Notes: generated from the letters alone by a model not told the origin. 64,000 nt of DNA from G963668345 sp965206025 (GCA_965206025.1 CBDBIU010000005.1:2108001-2172000), one strand, 5' to 3'; shown: positions 17,610 to 27,101, counted from the first letter of the stretch. Program-made: numbers and translations.

Positions 17610-18815
17610 TTATTTGCAGGTCTTGCGGCCGGATCTCCCCTTGCACTTACCCGAAAGGCACTGGCTGCCGTCGGTACACACCGAACCCACGGGTAGCAGT
17701 CCAGCGTCGCAAGCAGCGTCGTCATTGCAGTCGTTGTCGTTGCAGTCCGTTCCGCCTCCGCAGTCGTTGTCGATGCCGTCGGTGCAGCTGGTCTCCGAAT
17801 CGGCGCACGGCGTGCAGCCTGAAATGTCGAAGCCGTTGTCGCAGCCTGCGTTACAACCCAGCGTCCCGCCGCTCTGGAAGTCCTGGCTCTCGCAGGTTGC
17901 GCCCGCCAGATCCGATCCATCGCAGAGCTCGCAGTCTTCCGCCACGTTGTTCCCGCAATTGAGGCAGTCAGAGTCGCCGCAGTCGGTCGCGTCGTCGCAG
18001 TCGTTGTCTTCGCCGTCGGAGCAGAAGCCAGCCTCGGAGCTGGTGCATCCTGTGGCACTCGGATATAGGTAGCTGACCGCGTAACTGTCGTCTGCATGCA
18101 GGGCGCGGCGTACGGGTCCATAGTACGGCTCCATGACAGCGCCCGAGACATTGGAGTGGCCCAGGCCCAAAACGTGGCCGTTTTCATGAAGCATCACGGT
18201 CTCCACGTCGTAGTGGTTCACCCCGTCGGTGGACCAGGGAAAGTTCATGTTTAGAGCCATGTCGGTTTCGTCAACGCTGGTGCTGTACCAGGTCACCCCT
18301 AGCGTGCAGCAGCCCCCCAACGCCACCCAGGCTACGTCATTGTTGCCGTCGAACTTCTGTGGCCCGCGGCATTCCTTGACCAGTGAAGGACAGCGGTTGG
18401 TGAGGCCGCCATATTCGAAGGCAAAGTTCGAGGTTGAAACATTCGTCCAGGTGGTATGCGTGTTCTCCAGGGCAGTTCCACCGGCCACGCCCGTTGGCTC
18501 ATCTGCTGGGTTGTAGTTTTGCGTGACGAAATCATTGCCCGCGATACCGTCTGAGAACTCATCCCAGACCAAGCCGGTAGTCGTGAATTCGTCGCTCTGG
18601 AACGGACGAGCGCCTTGCCCTCGCAAAGCCGCTAGCGCTACCTCGTTTTCGTTCAGCCCAGGTGGAACGACTACCCACACGTGGACCACGGCGTCTCGGC
18701 CCGCGACCCGAGCGGATCCAAACTTTCCCACGACCCGCGGTTGCGCCGAGAGCGCCGCGACACTGCCCAGCACGAGACCGGCTATCGCACTGAACTTGAA
18801 AATGGCTTTGCTCAT
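17610..18815 (-). CDS. Secreted matrixin-like metalloprotease with Cys/Asp-rich repeats
   Basis: The 401-residue protein has a signal peptide (about 1-24, FSAIAGLVLGSVAALSA) and a metzincin catalytic domain. The zinc motif is HENGHVLGLGH (H210, H214, H220), and a Met-turn follows at M228 (SGAVMEPYY). After about residue 255 come repeats of the form DG(E/I)DNDC...DC.D.DC, with many paired cysteines. These are the MopE/thrombospondin-type-3-like motifs usually linked to calcium binding and disulfides. The C-terminus is CKGRSGRKTCK. GGGAGAA before the ATG supports the start. It is probably a secreted protease stabilised by calcium; substrate unknown. Confidence 0.88.
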   Translation of the reverse strand: MSKAIFKFSAIAGLVLGSVAALSAQPRVVGKFGSARVAGRDAVVHVWVVVPPGLNENEVALAALRGQGARPFQSDEFTTTGLVWDEFSDGIAGNDFVTQNYNPADEPTGVAGGTALENTHTTWTNVSTSNFAFEYGGLTNRCPSLVKECRGPQKFDGNNDVAWVALGGCCTLGVTWYSTSVDETDMALNMNFPWSTDGVNHYDVETVMLHENGHVLGLGHSNVSGAVMEPYYGPVRRALHADDSYAVSYLYPSATGCTSSEAGFCSDGEDNDCDDATDCGDSDCLNCGNNVAEDCELCDGSDLAGATCESQDFQSGGTLGCNAGCDNGFDISGCTPCADSETSCTDGIDNDCGGGTDCNDNDCNDDAACDAGLLPVGSVCTDGSQCLSGKCKGRSGRKTCK

Positions 18816-19361
18816 TTATGTTCTCCCGTTAGAATGTTATGAAGTAAGGATCGGCTGTTTGAGGAATCAGAAGTCGCTGCCTGGGTGATCGCCCAACCGT
18901 GCCGGCGACATTAGAAGCGAAAGCTCCCGTTCTCCGTGACGGTTTCTTGGCAACGGACGGACACCAACCCGGGGTCACTGTGACCAATCCTACTCATTGC
19001 CCTGGAGACCTGTCTATAGACCGTTTCGACTAGGACGTCCTGACTGGTCCGGGCCATAAGACCCCGCCGAGTTTCTGGGCAAAAGGGGAAGTAGAAGATC
19101 CCGTCGGGACGCTGAACGGAGGTCGCTGCCTACTTCGGTAGCACCAAGATACGAGTGGGCCAAGCTGCACTCGCAACAGTACGCCTCCGCTCGCCGAGCG
19201 GCGCGCGGAGAGGAAAAGAATCGGCACGGCGAGCGCCTCGATCCGCGCTAAGGGACTTCCGTCCCCGCGGGCGCGAGCCCGCGGTCAAGATGGACCAGAA
19301 ACGGTCCCTGCTGGACTGAGGAGAACCGCGGTAGCCAGATCCGAGGTGGCCGGCGGTAAAC
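18816..19361. other. Gene-poor interval, 546 bp
   Basis: No gene seen. At 19178-19208 there is a match to the interior of the family 1a element (AGTACGCCTCCGCTCGCC and following bases), a fragment without tips. At 19265-19284 an 8-bp perfect stem with a GCGA tetraloop (CCGCGGGC...GCCCGCGG) lies past the end of the leftward gene at 19362. It has no T-run, so terminator function is doubtful. Confidence 0.45.
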
Positions 19362-20090
19362 CTAACGGGCGAGGCTCACCGGGTTAGAGATCCCCAGCGG
19401 ATTGGTAAATGTCCCCGTGATGAACCGGCCGCCGGGCTGCACGACTAGACTGTAGGTTCCACCGCCTGCTTGGAGGTGTCTGAGCTGGAGACGCGCGCCC
19501 GACAACGCGCCTTGAGCGATCGGTGCCTGCACTCCGTAGAGAGGATTGATCTGGTCCACATAGACCTCTGACCCGTTATGGGTAAAGACGTACGTAAGTC
19601 CGTCGGCCCCGAGCCACGTTCCGGTCAAGTTGACGCCTACCGGCTGGCTGGTGTTGGATCTCCCGGTTGTCTCGCCCGCGATGCCAGGAGTATCCGGTGC
19701 AACATAATCAACCGGCGGTTGCCAGGATTCCGCTTCTTCCATGCTCAGGTCATCGATCCAATAGCCGATTTCGTCGGAGGCGTAGCCGACGAAAAGTAGG
19801 ACGACAACAACCACGACCGCCTTGCCCCAAGCTCCTGTCCTCGCTTGCCGCCCCACCGGCGCCTTGGCCCCTTCCGTGATCGTCCCGAGGCGCAAGACCA
19901 CGAATAGAAACACGATCAGGATCAACGTCATCAGCACGCCGGCGATGATCCGCTCCTGAGCATCCCCCGCCTTGACAAACCAGAACAACAGCAGGCCTTC
20001 GGAGATGAGGAGAAACGCTCCGAGGAGAGCGTAGGGACCCTTGATTTTCGAGGGGTCGAACTTGGTGCGGTGCACTTCCATGGCAATCAC
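19362..20090 (-). CDS. Hypothetical inner-membrane protein with extracytoplasmic C-terminal domain
   Basis: The 242-residue protein has three membrane segments (YALLGAFLLISEGLLLFWFV, IIAGVLMTLILIVFLFVVL and AVVVVVVLLFVGYA), then a soluble domain of about 130 residues. This domain contains a lipocalin-like run: NLTGTWLGADGLTYVFTHNG, VQAPIAQGALSGARLQLR and GGGTYSLVVQPGGRFITGTF. The pattern resembles small beta-barrel domains that score ligand or lipid, but I cannot assign a family. It stands alone between two gene-poor intervals. Confidence 0.7.
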   Translation of the reverse strand: MIAMEVHRTKFDPSKIKGPYALLGAFLLISEGLLLFWFVKAGDAQERIIAGVLMTLILIVFLFVVLRLGTITEGAKAPVGRQARTGAWGKAVVVVVVLLFVGYASDEIGYWIDDLSMEEAESWQPPVDYVAPDTPGIAGETTGRSNTSQPVGVNLTGTWLGADGLTYVFTHNGSEVYVDQINPLYGVQAPIAQGALSGARLQLRHLQAGGGTYSLVVQPGGRFITGTFTNPLGISNPVSLAR

Positions 20091-21002
20091 CCCGTAGAGC
20101 CACCGATGGCCCGGGGCTGGGGAATTCGCTCAAAAAGTCGTTAACGACCCCCCGATTCGGTGGAACCGGAACCCAGGGAGTGTTTCAAGCGTCGGATCGA
20201 ACCACCGGCCCGCGCTACCCCGTCACCTCACGGGCCTTCGGCCCGCTTCACACTTTTGGGAGAGGAGCCGAACTTTATTTCCACATTTCCACCGGAATTT
20301 CCCCTTTTACATGCCCGGCAAACGAATGGTACTCCCGCTCGCCTTCCGAAGTCAACGACTTTTACACCCAAAAGCAAAGAGGGTTACTGCGGCCCCTATC
20401 ACTCGTTTTATCCATTGCCCGCCTTGCCCCACGACCTAACTAACCGCTGATTTCTTGTCCACCGGGACCGGCCACTATAATGGAGGGGTGGCTCTTCCGG
20501 GTTTTTAGTGGGTGGCCAACGGGTAGCCGGCTCCTCCATCCTGCCGACCCGACGTCGCCCGCAGTCACATCGGAGCCCAAAAGGCGGCCAAGAAATCCCC
20601 AAATACCCTACACGCCAGTCCGGTCGTGGGCAACTCGTAAAGGGAATAAGACACTGATAAACAGGGAGTTATCTCTTTGAGTGTGGCCACTGGATGACAG
20701 TTGTGGATCCGCATTTCACAGCCTTCGGGAGACTGTACGACTACCTGCCAGCAGCCTTGCTCTACTCGTAACCCTATTGTTTATCAGTAATTCTTTTTGG
20801 CCAACGCAGTCGCCGCCCGGCCTTGGGGGCCGTAGAGTTGTCACGAAGCCCTTGAATGGCACCGAAGCAGGCTCCGGGAGGTCGGCCTCACAGTGGCGAG
20901 GGATCCGTCACTCACCGCCGCCAGCCACTAAAATCCCAGAAGAGCCGGAGGGGTTTGTCCGTCGGCCCACGGGCGGCGGGAATACGCCCGTACGGGGCGC
21001 CC
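20091..21002. other. Gene-poor interval, 912 bp, with a solo ISL3 end
   Basis: No supported gene. Bases 20490-20515 (GGCTCTTCCGGGTTTTTAGT and following) match the terminus of the ISL3 element at 35485, differing only at a few positions. No second end or transposase is nearby. A TATAAT-type -10 at 20477 lies just outside this end, pointing rightward, but its -35 (TTGTCC) is only 15 bp away. Confidence 0.5.
20490..20515. mobile_element. Solo terminal repeat of an ISL3-family IS
   Basis: The 26-bp segment shares GGCTCTTCCGGGTTTT and AGTGGG with the left end of the complete ISL3 element in this window. It is probably the scar of an old insertion or imprecise excision. Confidence 0.6.
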
Positions 21003-22337
21003 ATGGCAGTTTCACCGGCCGCAAAACGCCTGCAAGACAGAACTCTCGACTACTTCAACATCCAGCCTGGCGAACTGCGCCCGACGTTGGGCTTGGCAGC
21101 TTATCTGCTGTTCGGCATTGCATCGGTCATCTCTCTCAAGGCCGCGGCTGACTCGTTATTCCTAGAGGAATTCGATGCTCGCCGCCTGCCGTTGGTGGAC
21201 CTGTCGATCACCGTGCTGGTTGCGGTTGTCGTGGGCCTGTACTTGCGTCTGTCGAACCGTCTCCCCCTAGGCCGGCTGATTAGCGGCACACAAGTATTTC
21301 TCGCGGTGAGCCTTCTGCTTCTTTGGGGATTGCTGCGCTCGGGCGCGGTGGGCGTCCCGGCGTTACTCTATGTCTGGGTGGGGGTCTTCACGGTCCTCAT
21401 ACCGAGTCAAGCGTGGTCCTTGGCCGGCTCCATTTTTACAACTCGCCAGGCCAAGCGCCTCTTCTCCGTGATCGGAAGCGGCGGCATTCTGGGCGCCGCT
21501 CTCGGGGGGCAGTTTACCAGCCGCGTGGGTCCTCACCTGGGCACGGCAAACATTCCTCTGGCGGCGGTCGGACTGCTTCTTGTCTGCGCGCTTATCGTCT
21601 CGCGGCTAAGCCGAGCGGCGCAGACGCCGGCCGCTCCGGTGAGCGGCAAGGGAAAGGCCAAGGCCTCGATTCGGCAAAGCCTTCAGCTGGTCGGCGAGAC
21701 CCGTTACCTGTCGCTGATCACGTTGGCCCTGTTTCTTTCGACCTTGGTCAGCACGCTCGTGAAGTATCAATTCAAGGCTACGGCGCAGGCGCATTTCCTT
21801 GCGGACCCCCTAGCCATGACGCCTTTTTTCGGTGACTTCTATGGTTACCTGGCCGTGGTTTCCTTCCTATTCCATGTGCTGCTGACCGGGCGCCTGTTGC
21901 GCTGGATCGGACTCGGTCTTTGTTTGTTCATTCTTCCGTCTTCGTTGCTGATGGGAGCGACGGCACTGCTGCTGTCGTCTTCGCTCGGGGCGGCCGTATT
22001 GGCGCGCGCGTCGGACCAGGGTTTCCGTCACTCGGTGGACCGAGCCTCCGTTGAACTGCTTTATGTTCCCATGGCGGCCGCCATCCGTAGTCAAGTCAAG
22101 AGCTTCCTCGATGTGGTTGTCAGCCGTGCGGCGGACGGTTTGGCAAGCTTAGTCCTGCTACTAGTCGTCACGGGACTGCATTTCGAGACGCAGGAAGTGA
22201 GCTGGGTCAGCCTAACCTTACGTAGTGGCCTGGTTGTTGGTCGTGTGGCGGCTGCGAGCCGAGTATGTTGCCAATCTGCGCAACAGTATCGAGCGGCAGG
22301 ACATTCGGGCGGAAGAGCTGCTTCGGCAATTGGCTGA
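21003..22337 (+). CDS. ATP/ADP carrier-like (NTT/Npt family) membrane transporter, frameshifted at its end
   Basis: From the ATG at 21003 (MAVSPAAKRLQDRTLDYFNI) the protein has about 12 membrane segments with the layout of the nucleotide transporter/ATP:ADP antiporter superfamily, including FLEEFDARRLPLVDLSI, TRQAKRLFSVIGSGGILGA, FKATAQAHF and DQGFRHSVDRASVELLYVPM. From about 22222 the frame turns to nonsense (RSGLVVGRVAAASRVCC), while the +1 frame continues sensibly as VAWLLVVWRLRAEYVANLR. So the transporter and the next gene were probably one polypeptide of roughly 930 residues. Free-living bacteria carry such NTT-HEAT fusions; their substrate is unknown. Confidence 0.8.
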   Translation: MAVSPAAKRLQDRTLDYFNIQPGELRPTLGLAAYLLFGIASVISLKAAADSLFLEEFDARRLPLVDLSITVLVAVVVGLYLRLSNRLPLGRLISGTQVFLAVSLLLLWGLLRSGAVGVPALLYVWVGVFTVLIPSQAWSLAGSIFTTRQAKRLFSVIGSGGILGAALGGQFTSRVGPHLGTANIPLAAVGLLLVCALIVSRLSRAAQTPAAPVSGKGKAKASIRQSLQLVGETRYLSLITLALFLSTLVSTLVKYQFKATAQAHFLADPLAMTPFFGDFYGYLAVVSFLFHVLLTGRLLRWIGLGLCLFILPSSLLMGATALLLSSSLGAAVLARASDQGFRHSVDRASVELLYVPMAAAIRSQVKSFLDVVVSRAADGLASLVLLLVVTGLHFETQEVSWVSLTLRSGLVVGRVAAASRVCCQSAQQYRAAGHSGGRAASAIG

Positions 22338-23802
22338 GTCCCCACCGCCCACGCAGCTCGAGCAGTCCCTCGAGGGATCGGACCCGAGAGCCATTGAAAC
22401 GGCGGTCGAGTGGATGCATTTCAGCGGCGTCACCGCGCGTCAGGCCCAACTGGCATCGCTTTTGACCCACGAATCGGCGACCATCCGGCGCAAGACGATG
22501 GCCACCGTCAGCAGCCGCAATATTGGGGGTTGTGAAAAGGACGTTCTCAAGTTTCTGGACCGCGAGGACCGCGTCGAGAGCCGTTGGCAGGCTCTTGAAT
22601 ACTTGGAGCGGCAAGATCCCGCCGAGGCGCTGCCGGCGATGAGGGAGCGGCTGGCAAGCGACGACCGGGATCTGGCGGCAACCGTGGCCGCCCGCCTGCT
22701 CCACCACCGGGAACCGCATCCGTCGGCCGCCAAGAAGGTCTTCCTCGACTACCTGGAAGCAACGGTGGGCGAGCGGGGCTTGTCGCGGGCGGCCGCGGCG
22801 CGACTGCTGGGCTTGGCGCCGAAGACGGAGCCATTGCTCCCCTATCTGCTGGCGTTCCTTGAAGACAGCGATCCCGAAGTCGTTCGTGGGGCCCTGAAGA
22901 GCGCTGTTGTCCTGAAGCCGACCGACAAGGCCCCGGCCATCATTGCCATGCTCGGCAGCCCATCCTTGAGAAGCGAGGCGCGCGAGGCTCTGGCCGCCTT
23001 GGGTGAACCGATTCTCGACCGCCTGAAAACAGCTCTGAGCGACACTTCCCTCGATGTCGGAGTGCGGCGGCGCATCCCGCGGGTGGTCAGCGATATCGGG
23101 GGACCCGAAGCCCCCCAGTTGCTGATAGCGTGCCTAGAGAAAGTCGATCGAGCGGTCGGTATCGAAGTGCTGCGGGCGCTCGCCCGCATCCGCCGGCAAG
23201 AACCCCGAGCGCGCTTCGAATTAGATAAGATTTCGCGGCTGCTGATTCTCGAGCTGAAAAACTACTACCAGACCGCCATCCTGCTTGCCGGGATTCCCGC
23301 CGTGCGGGGGGGCGAGGGGGTCCAATTCCTTCGGCGGACCTTGAACGAGCGCCTCGAGCAGCACCTCGAATGGAGTTTCCTCTTGCTCGAGCTGATCTAC
23401 CCCCAGCGTGAGATCCGCGATTCCTACCACCGCATTGTCAGCGGCCGGCGCGATCTTCGCGCCAACGCAGTGGAATTCCTCGACAGCCGCTTGAGCAACC
23501 CGGTGCGCCAAATGCTTCTGCCGCTGCTCGAGAACGGCCAGGGGACGAGTGTGTTGCGCGCGGGCCGGGAGTTTTTCAATCTTAGGAAAGCGGCGTACGG
23601 CGAAGTTCTCGAGACGCTGCTCAACTCCAGCGACCCCTGGCTCCAGACCTGTGCAAGCTACGTAGCAGCCGAGTCGAGAATGTTCGGGCTCGCCCCGGTA
23701 GTGGAAAATTTGAGCCACGCTACTGATCCCATGCTGGCCGAGACGGCGCTCGCCGCGCGCGACCGGCTGGCCAAGGCGCGCTCGGAACAAGACTCCGGCT
23801 AG
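22225..23802 (+). CDS. HEAT-repeat protein, downstream half of the NTT-HEAT fusion
   Basis: The GTG-initiated 525-residue frame starts with a hydrophobic stretch and RLRAEYVANLRNSIERQDI, which looks like the continuation of the preceding transporter. It then runs as repeated helical pairs of HEAT type: DPRAIETAVEWMHF, ESATIRRKTMATVSSRNIGG, EDSDPEVVRGALKSAVVL, PSLRSEAREALAALGEPIL, and others to the C-terminus. HEAT arrays bind proteins. It overlaps the transporter frame by 113 bp. One inserted base near 22222 would explain the break. If the frameshift is real, GTG 22225 could still start a separate protein. Confidence 0.8.
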   Translation: MAWLLVVWRLRAEYVANLRNSIERQDIRAEELLRQLAESPPPTQLEQSLEGSDPRAIETAVEWMHFSGVTARQAQLASLLTHESATIRRKTMATVSSRNIGGCEKDVLKFLDREDRVESRWQALEYLERQDPAEALPAMRERLASDDRDLAATVAARLLHHREPHPSAAKKVFLDYLEATVGERGLSRAAAARLLGLAPKTEPLLPYLLAFLEDSDPEVVRGALKSAVVLKPTDKAPAIIAMLGSPSLRSEAREALAALGEPILDRLKTALSDTSLDVGVRRRIPRVVSDIGGPEAPQLLIACLEKVDRAVGIEVLRALARIRRQEPRARFELDKISRLLILELKNYYQTAILLAGIPAVRGGEGVQFLRRTLNERLEQHLEWSFLLLELIYPQREIRDSYHRIVSGRRDLRANAVEFLDSRLSNPVRQMLLPLLENGQGTSVLRAGREFFNLRKAAYGEVLETLLNSSDPWLQTCASYVAAESRMFGLAPVVENLSHATDPMLAETALAARDRLAKARSEQDSG

Positions 23803-23934
23803 CCGTCCGTGGTAGAAGTTAGTTTCGGCGAAAAACGGGGACTGTCAACGATTTTCCCTTTTGCGCTACTTCATTTTCAGTATGTTCAGACGACGAAGAT
23901 CGGCTGTCCCGTTTTTCGAATCGTCTAGCCGCCC

Positions 23935-24402
23935 ATGGAAACGCTGACCACTCTTGACCGAGCCATCCGCTTGCAGAAGGTCGATCTGTTTACCGAGCTT
24001 GAGACGGACCTACTAGCCCTGCTGGCATCGATCGCCAAGCAGATTCCCTACGCTCGAGACGAGGTCTTGTTCAACGAACACGCGCCGGCCACCGCTCTTT
24101 ATGTCGTGCTTGCGGGCCGCATCCGGATGAGCCGCGGCGGGCAGGCTATGTTTACCGTTGGCCCCGACGATACGATCGGCAACTGGGCGTTGTTTGACGA
24201 GCAACCGAGCGTCGTAACCGCCGCGGCCGAGCAGGACAGTTGGCTGCTGCGCATCGAGCAGCAGGACTTCTTCGACCTATTGGCCGACCATAGTGAGATC
24301 ACGCCGAAGGTGTTTCAGGCCCTGTTCAAGCGTGTTCGCTCTCTGCTGACAGCGGGATTAACGACGGAGTCGGCAGAGCAGCGGGAAGGCGGGGCTTCTT
24401 AG
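23935..24402 (+). CDS. Cyclic-nucleotide-binding-domain protein
   Basis: The 155-residue protein is a single cNMP-binding (CRP-like) beta-roll: LFTELETDLLALLASIAKQI, ARDEVLFNEHAPATALYVVLAGRIRM, VGPDDTIGNWALFDEQPSVVTAAAEQDSWLLRI. There is no DNA-binding helix-turn-helix after it. The canonical phosphate-binding GE..L...R.R reads as IGNWALFDEQPSVV, so cNMP binding is not assured. Such domains are often fused to NTT-HEAT proteins, and here it follows that gene by 132 bp, so it probably works with it. Confidence 0.8.
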   Translation: METLTTLDRAIRLQKVDLFTELETDLLALLASIAKQIPYARDEVLFNEHAPATALYVVLAGRIRMSRGGQAMFTVGPDDTIGNWALFDEQPSVVTAAAEQDSWLLRIEQQDFFDLLADHSEITPKVFQALFKRVRSLLTAGLTTESAEQREGGAS

Positions 24403-24564
24403 GCTACCGCTCACTTTCGCGGCTATCCCGCCCGGAGGCGCGTCGACTCCCCGGTCACTGGTGGCCACCGGCGTTTACCTATACTGATTATGAACATGGG
24501 ACACCAGTTCTTGGGCGCCGCAAAGGGGAAAATGGCGGACTTATCACGTGCTTGACCGCCGGAT

Positions 24565-24582
24565 AGTGAGAAAAGCAGGCTA
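24565..24582. repeat. Solo family 1 tip
   Basis: AGTGAGAAAAGCAGGCTA matches the family 1 terminus with one change and ends in TA. It lies 20 bp before the kinase gene. A weakly related inverted partner (GGCTACCGCTCACTTTCGC) is near 24411, so a decayed element of about 170 bp may fill the gap. Confidence 0.4.
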
Positions 24583-24604
24583 GCCCATCACCGGGTGCTG
24601 AGCG

Positions 24605-26395
24605 ATGGCATCGGAACCCTCGCAAGAAAAGTTCACTGAGCTCGAAGACGAGAATCGCCGGCTTCGGCGGGCTGTCGAGGAGCTGTCGATCCTGAACGCG
24701 ATCGGCACGGCCGTCAGCTCCACCATGTCGCTGAAAGCCATTGTCGAGCTGATCGTTCAGGAAAGCGTCCGCCAGCTCAAGGTCGAGCAAGGTGCGGTGA
24801 TGTTGCTGCAAGAGGAGAAGGACGCCGACCCTTTCCGCACGATGGCGCGGAAGGCCCACTCCACCGACTCGGACGTTGTGCCCTTCCGTTTTGGGCAGCA
24901 GTTGACCGGGTGGATGCTAAAGCACCAGAAGCCGCTGCTCATCAACGACCTGCAGAAAGACCCTCGCTTCAAAGCGGTGGCCTCCTCGGATTTTCACTCG
25001 CTGCTGAGCGTGCCGTTGCGCGCCAAGGGTCAGATGGTGGGCCTGCTGAACGTTTTCAACAAGCAGTCGAAAGAGGGGTTCGGCAAGGAAGATCAGAAAT
25101 TGCTGTCGATCATCGCCTCGCAATCGGCGCAGATCGTGGAAAATGCACGCCTCTACGAGGAGTTGCAGCGCCAGAGCCACGAACTGCAAGAGTCGGAAAC
25201 GAAATATCGAGCGCTCATGCAAGAGGCGGGCGAGGCCATCCTGCTCGCCGATCTTGATACGAGGCGAATCATCGAGGTCAACGAGCAGGCCGAAAAGCTC
25301 ACCGCCGTTCCCCGCGACGCCCTTCGAGGGCGCACGCTGGCCGAGGTGATTCCGGTCGAAGAGTTCGCCGACGCGGCGACGTTCACGAAGATGCAGCAGG
25401 ACGGGCATCTTCAGTACTCGACCGTGCGCCTCGAGCGGCGCGGGGCCGCGACCAGCTATGTCGATGTCGGGGCGAGCCTGGTGAGCTACGGAGGCAACCG
25501 CATCGTCCAGGTCATCTGCCACGACGTAACGGAAAGGGAAAAGCTGTCCAGCCATCTGCGCCATCACGCCGAGGAGCTGGAAAAGGAGGTGCAGGCGCGG
25601 ACGCGCGACCTGCGCGAGTCGCAATCGCAACTTGTCCAACAGGAAAAAATGGCGGCGCTGGGAAAATTGGTGGCCGGCATCGCGCACGAGATGAACACGC
25701 CGATCGGTACGATCAACAGCAACGCCGACACGTTGGGTCGCTCGCTGGCGAAGTTGCGCGGCATTGTCACGAGCGAGTCGCGCGGCGAAGCGGTGCGCGA
25801 AAGTCCGGCGCTCGAACACGTGCTCAGCGTCGTCGAGGACATCTCCCGGGTCAATCAGCTTGCCAGTAAGCGCATCGTCGCCATTGTTACCACCTTGCGC
25901 AACTTCGCCCGCCTCGAAGAGGCCGATTTTAAGACCGCCGACCTGCACGAGGGGTTGGAGAGCACTCTCACTCTGGTTCATCACGAGCTGAAAAATCGCG
26001 TGCGGGTGGTCAAGGAATACGGCGACATCCCTCCCATCCGCTGCCATCCCAACCAGATCAACCAGGTCTTCATGAACTTGCTGGTTAACGCCTCCCAAGC
26101 CGTGAAGGGCAAGGGCGAGGTCAGGATCAAAACGTTCCACGAAGATGATATGGTAAATGTTCAAATCTCCGACACCGGCGTCGGCATTCCGCCGGAGGAC
26201 CGGCCCCGCATCTTCGATCCCGGGTTCACTACGAAAGGGGTAGGAGTGGGTACGGGGCTTGGGCTTTCGATCTGCTTCAAGATCGTCCAGGATCACGGCG
26301 GGAATATCGACGTCCGAACCGAAGTCGGGAAGGGGTCCACCTTCACCGTCCGACTGCCGATCGGAGACCGAAAGTCCGCAGAGCAGCCATCATGA
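24605..26395 (+). CDS. GAF-PAS sensor histidine kinase
   Basis: The 596-residue soluble kinase has no membrane segment. The order is: short coiled coil (FTELEDENRRLRRAVEEL), GAF domain (about 30-185), PAS domain (about 195-310; KYRALMQEAGEAILLADL), coiled coil (EELEKEVQARTRDLRESQ), a phosphoacceptor helix with H361 in GKLVAGIAHEMNTPIG, and an HATPase domain with the N box (NQVFMNLLVNASQAV), DTGVGI, the F box and GTGLGLSI. It presumably senses a cytosolic or redox cue through GAF/PAS and phosphorylates the response regulator encoded by the overlapping gene. Confidence 0.93.
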   Translation: MASEPSQEKFTELEDENRRLRRAVEELSILNAIGTAVSSTMSLKAIVELIVQESVRQLKVEQGAVMLLQEEKDADPFRTMARKAHSTDSDVVPFRFGQQLTGWMLKHQKPLLINDLQKDPRFKAVASSDFHSLLSVPLRAKGQMVGLLNVFNKQSKEGFGKEDQKLLSIIASQSAQIVENARLYEELQRQSHELQESETKYRALMQEAGEAILLADLDTRRIIEVNEQAEKLTAVPRDALRGRTLAEVIPVEEFADAATFTKMQQDGHLQYSTVRLERRGAATSYVDVGASLVSYGGNRIVQVICHDVTEREKLSSHLRHHAEELEKEVQARTRDLRESQSQLVQQEKMAALGKLVAGIAHEMNTPIGTINSNADTLGRSLAKLRGIVTSESRGEAVRESPALEHVLSVVEDISRVNQLASKRIVAIVTTLRNFARLEEADFKTADLHEGLESTLTLVHHELKNRVRVVKEYGDIPPIRCHPNQINQVFMNLLVNASQAVKGKGEVRIKTFHEDDMVNVQISDTGVGIPPEDRPRIFDPGFTTKGVGVGTGLGLSICFKIVQDHGGNIDVRTEVGKGSTFTVRLPIGDRKSAEQPS

Positions 26396-26880
26396 CGAAC
26401 ACGACGAACAGCAGGGTTCCCCTTCTGGTGATTGTGGATGACGAAGAGATGGTTTTGGCCAGCCTGCGGGCATTCCTGACGCTCGAAACCGACTATGAGG
26501 TGCTGACTTTTGACTCGCCGCTCAAGGCGCTCGAATCCATTCGCGAGAACCAGATCGATTTAGTCATCTCCGATTACCTGATGCCCGAGATGACGGGCAT
26601 CGAATTCCTCCTCGAAGTCAAGAAACTGCAACCTTACGCCACGCGGGTCCTTTTGACCGGCTACGCGGACAAGGAAAACGCCATTAAGGTCATCAACGAA
26701 GTCAACCTCTATCAGTACATCGAAAAGCCCTGGAGCAACGACGATCTGAAGCTGATCATCCAGAACGGATTGGAACGCCGCTTCTTGATGGCGGACCTGG
26801 CAGCCAAGATCGGCGAAGTCCAGCAAGCGCAGCGCAGCCTCCAGGACATCCAGGCGCAGATCATCAAAGCCTTCATGTAG
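26392..26880 (+). CDS. Single-domain response regulator with C-terminal helix
   Basis: The 162-residue protein begins at an ATG overlapping the kinase stop by four bases (ATGA). The receiver domain shows the acidic pair in VIVDDEEMVL, phosphoacceptor D61 in DLVISDYLMPEMTG, the threonine in VLLTGYAD and the lysine in YIEKPWSNDDL. Instead of an output domain there is a helix of about 35 residues (ERRFLMADLAAKIGEVQQAQ and onward). The KPW variant is common in RpfG/hybrid-type receivers. It is coupled to the GAF-PAS kinase; output is likely by protein-protein contact. Confidence 0.93.
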   Translation: MTNTTNSRVPLLVIVDDEEMVLASLRAFLTLETDYEVLTFDSPLKALESIRENQIDLVISDYLMPEMTGIEFLLEVKKLQPYATRVLLTGYADKENAIKVINEVNLYQYIEKPWSNDDLKLIIQNGLERRFLMADLAAKIGEVQQAQRSLQDIQAQIIKAFM

Positions 26881-26894
26881 GCGGCTGTGATTGC

Positions 26895-26992
26895 CGAGCC
26901 CCGCAAATTATCGTCACATCGTCCTGGTTCAAGCCGTAGGGGCACGGCACGCTGAGCCCGTATTCCCAAGTCACTGTAGCTTGCGAGCCTGA
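26895..26992. repeat. Family 2 palindromic repeat, reverse orientation
   Basis: About 98 bp, inverted relative to the copy at 14320. It begins with CCCGCAAATTATCGTCAC and ends with AAGTCACTGTAGCTTGCGAG. The interior GCCGTAGGGGCACGGCACGC corresponds to the reverse complement of the other copies. It lies between the response regulator and the wHTH gene. Confidence 0.65.
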
Positions 26993-27101
26993 ACAAACGG
27001 CCTGATCCGGTTCCAGCTTTCGCCGCCCCCGGCAGTTGTCCCCGCGGAGTATGATGGATAAATACCGGACGCAAGGTAAAACCCGGCCATAGAACGCCAT
27101 T

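Noticed and set aside
19265..19284. Rho-independent terminator
   Set aside because: The GC hairpin is strong but no T-run follows on either strand; the same holds for 17354-17375.
24917..26296. 459-residue minus-strand frame
   Set aside because: Antisense shadow of the histidine kinase in GC-rich DNA.
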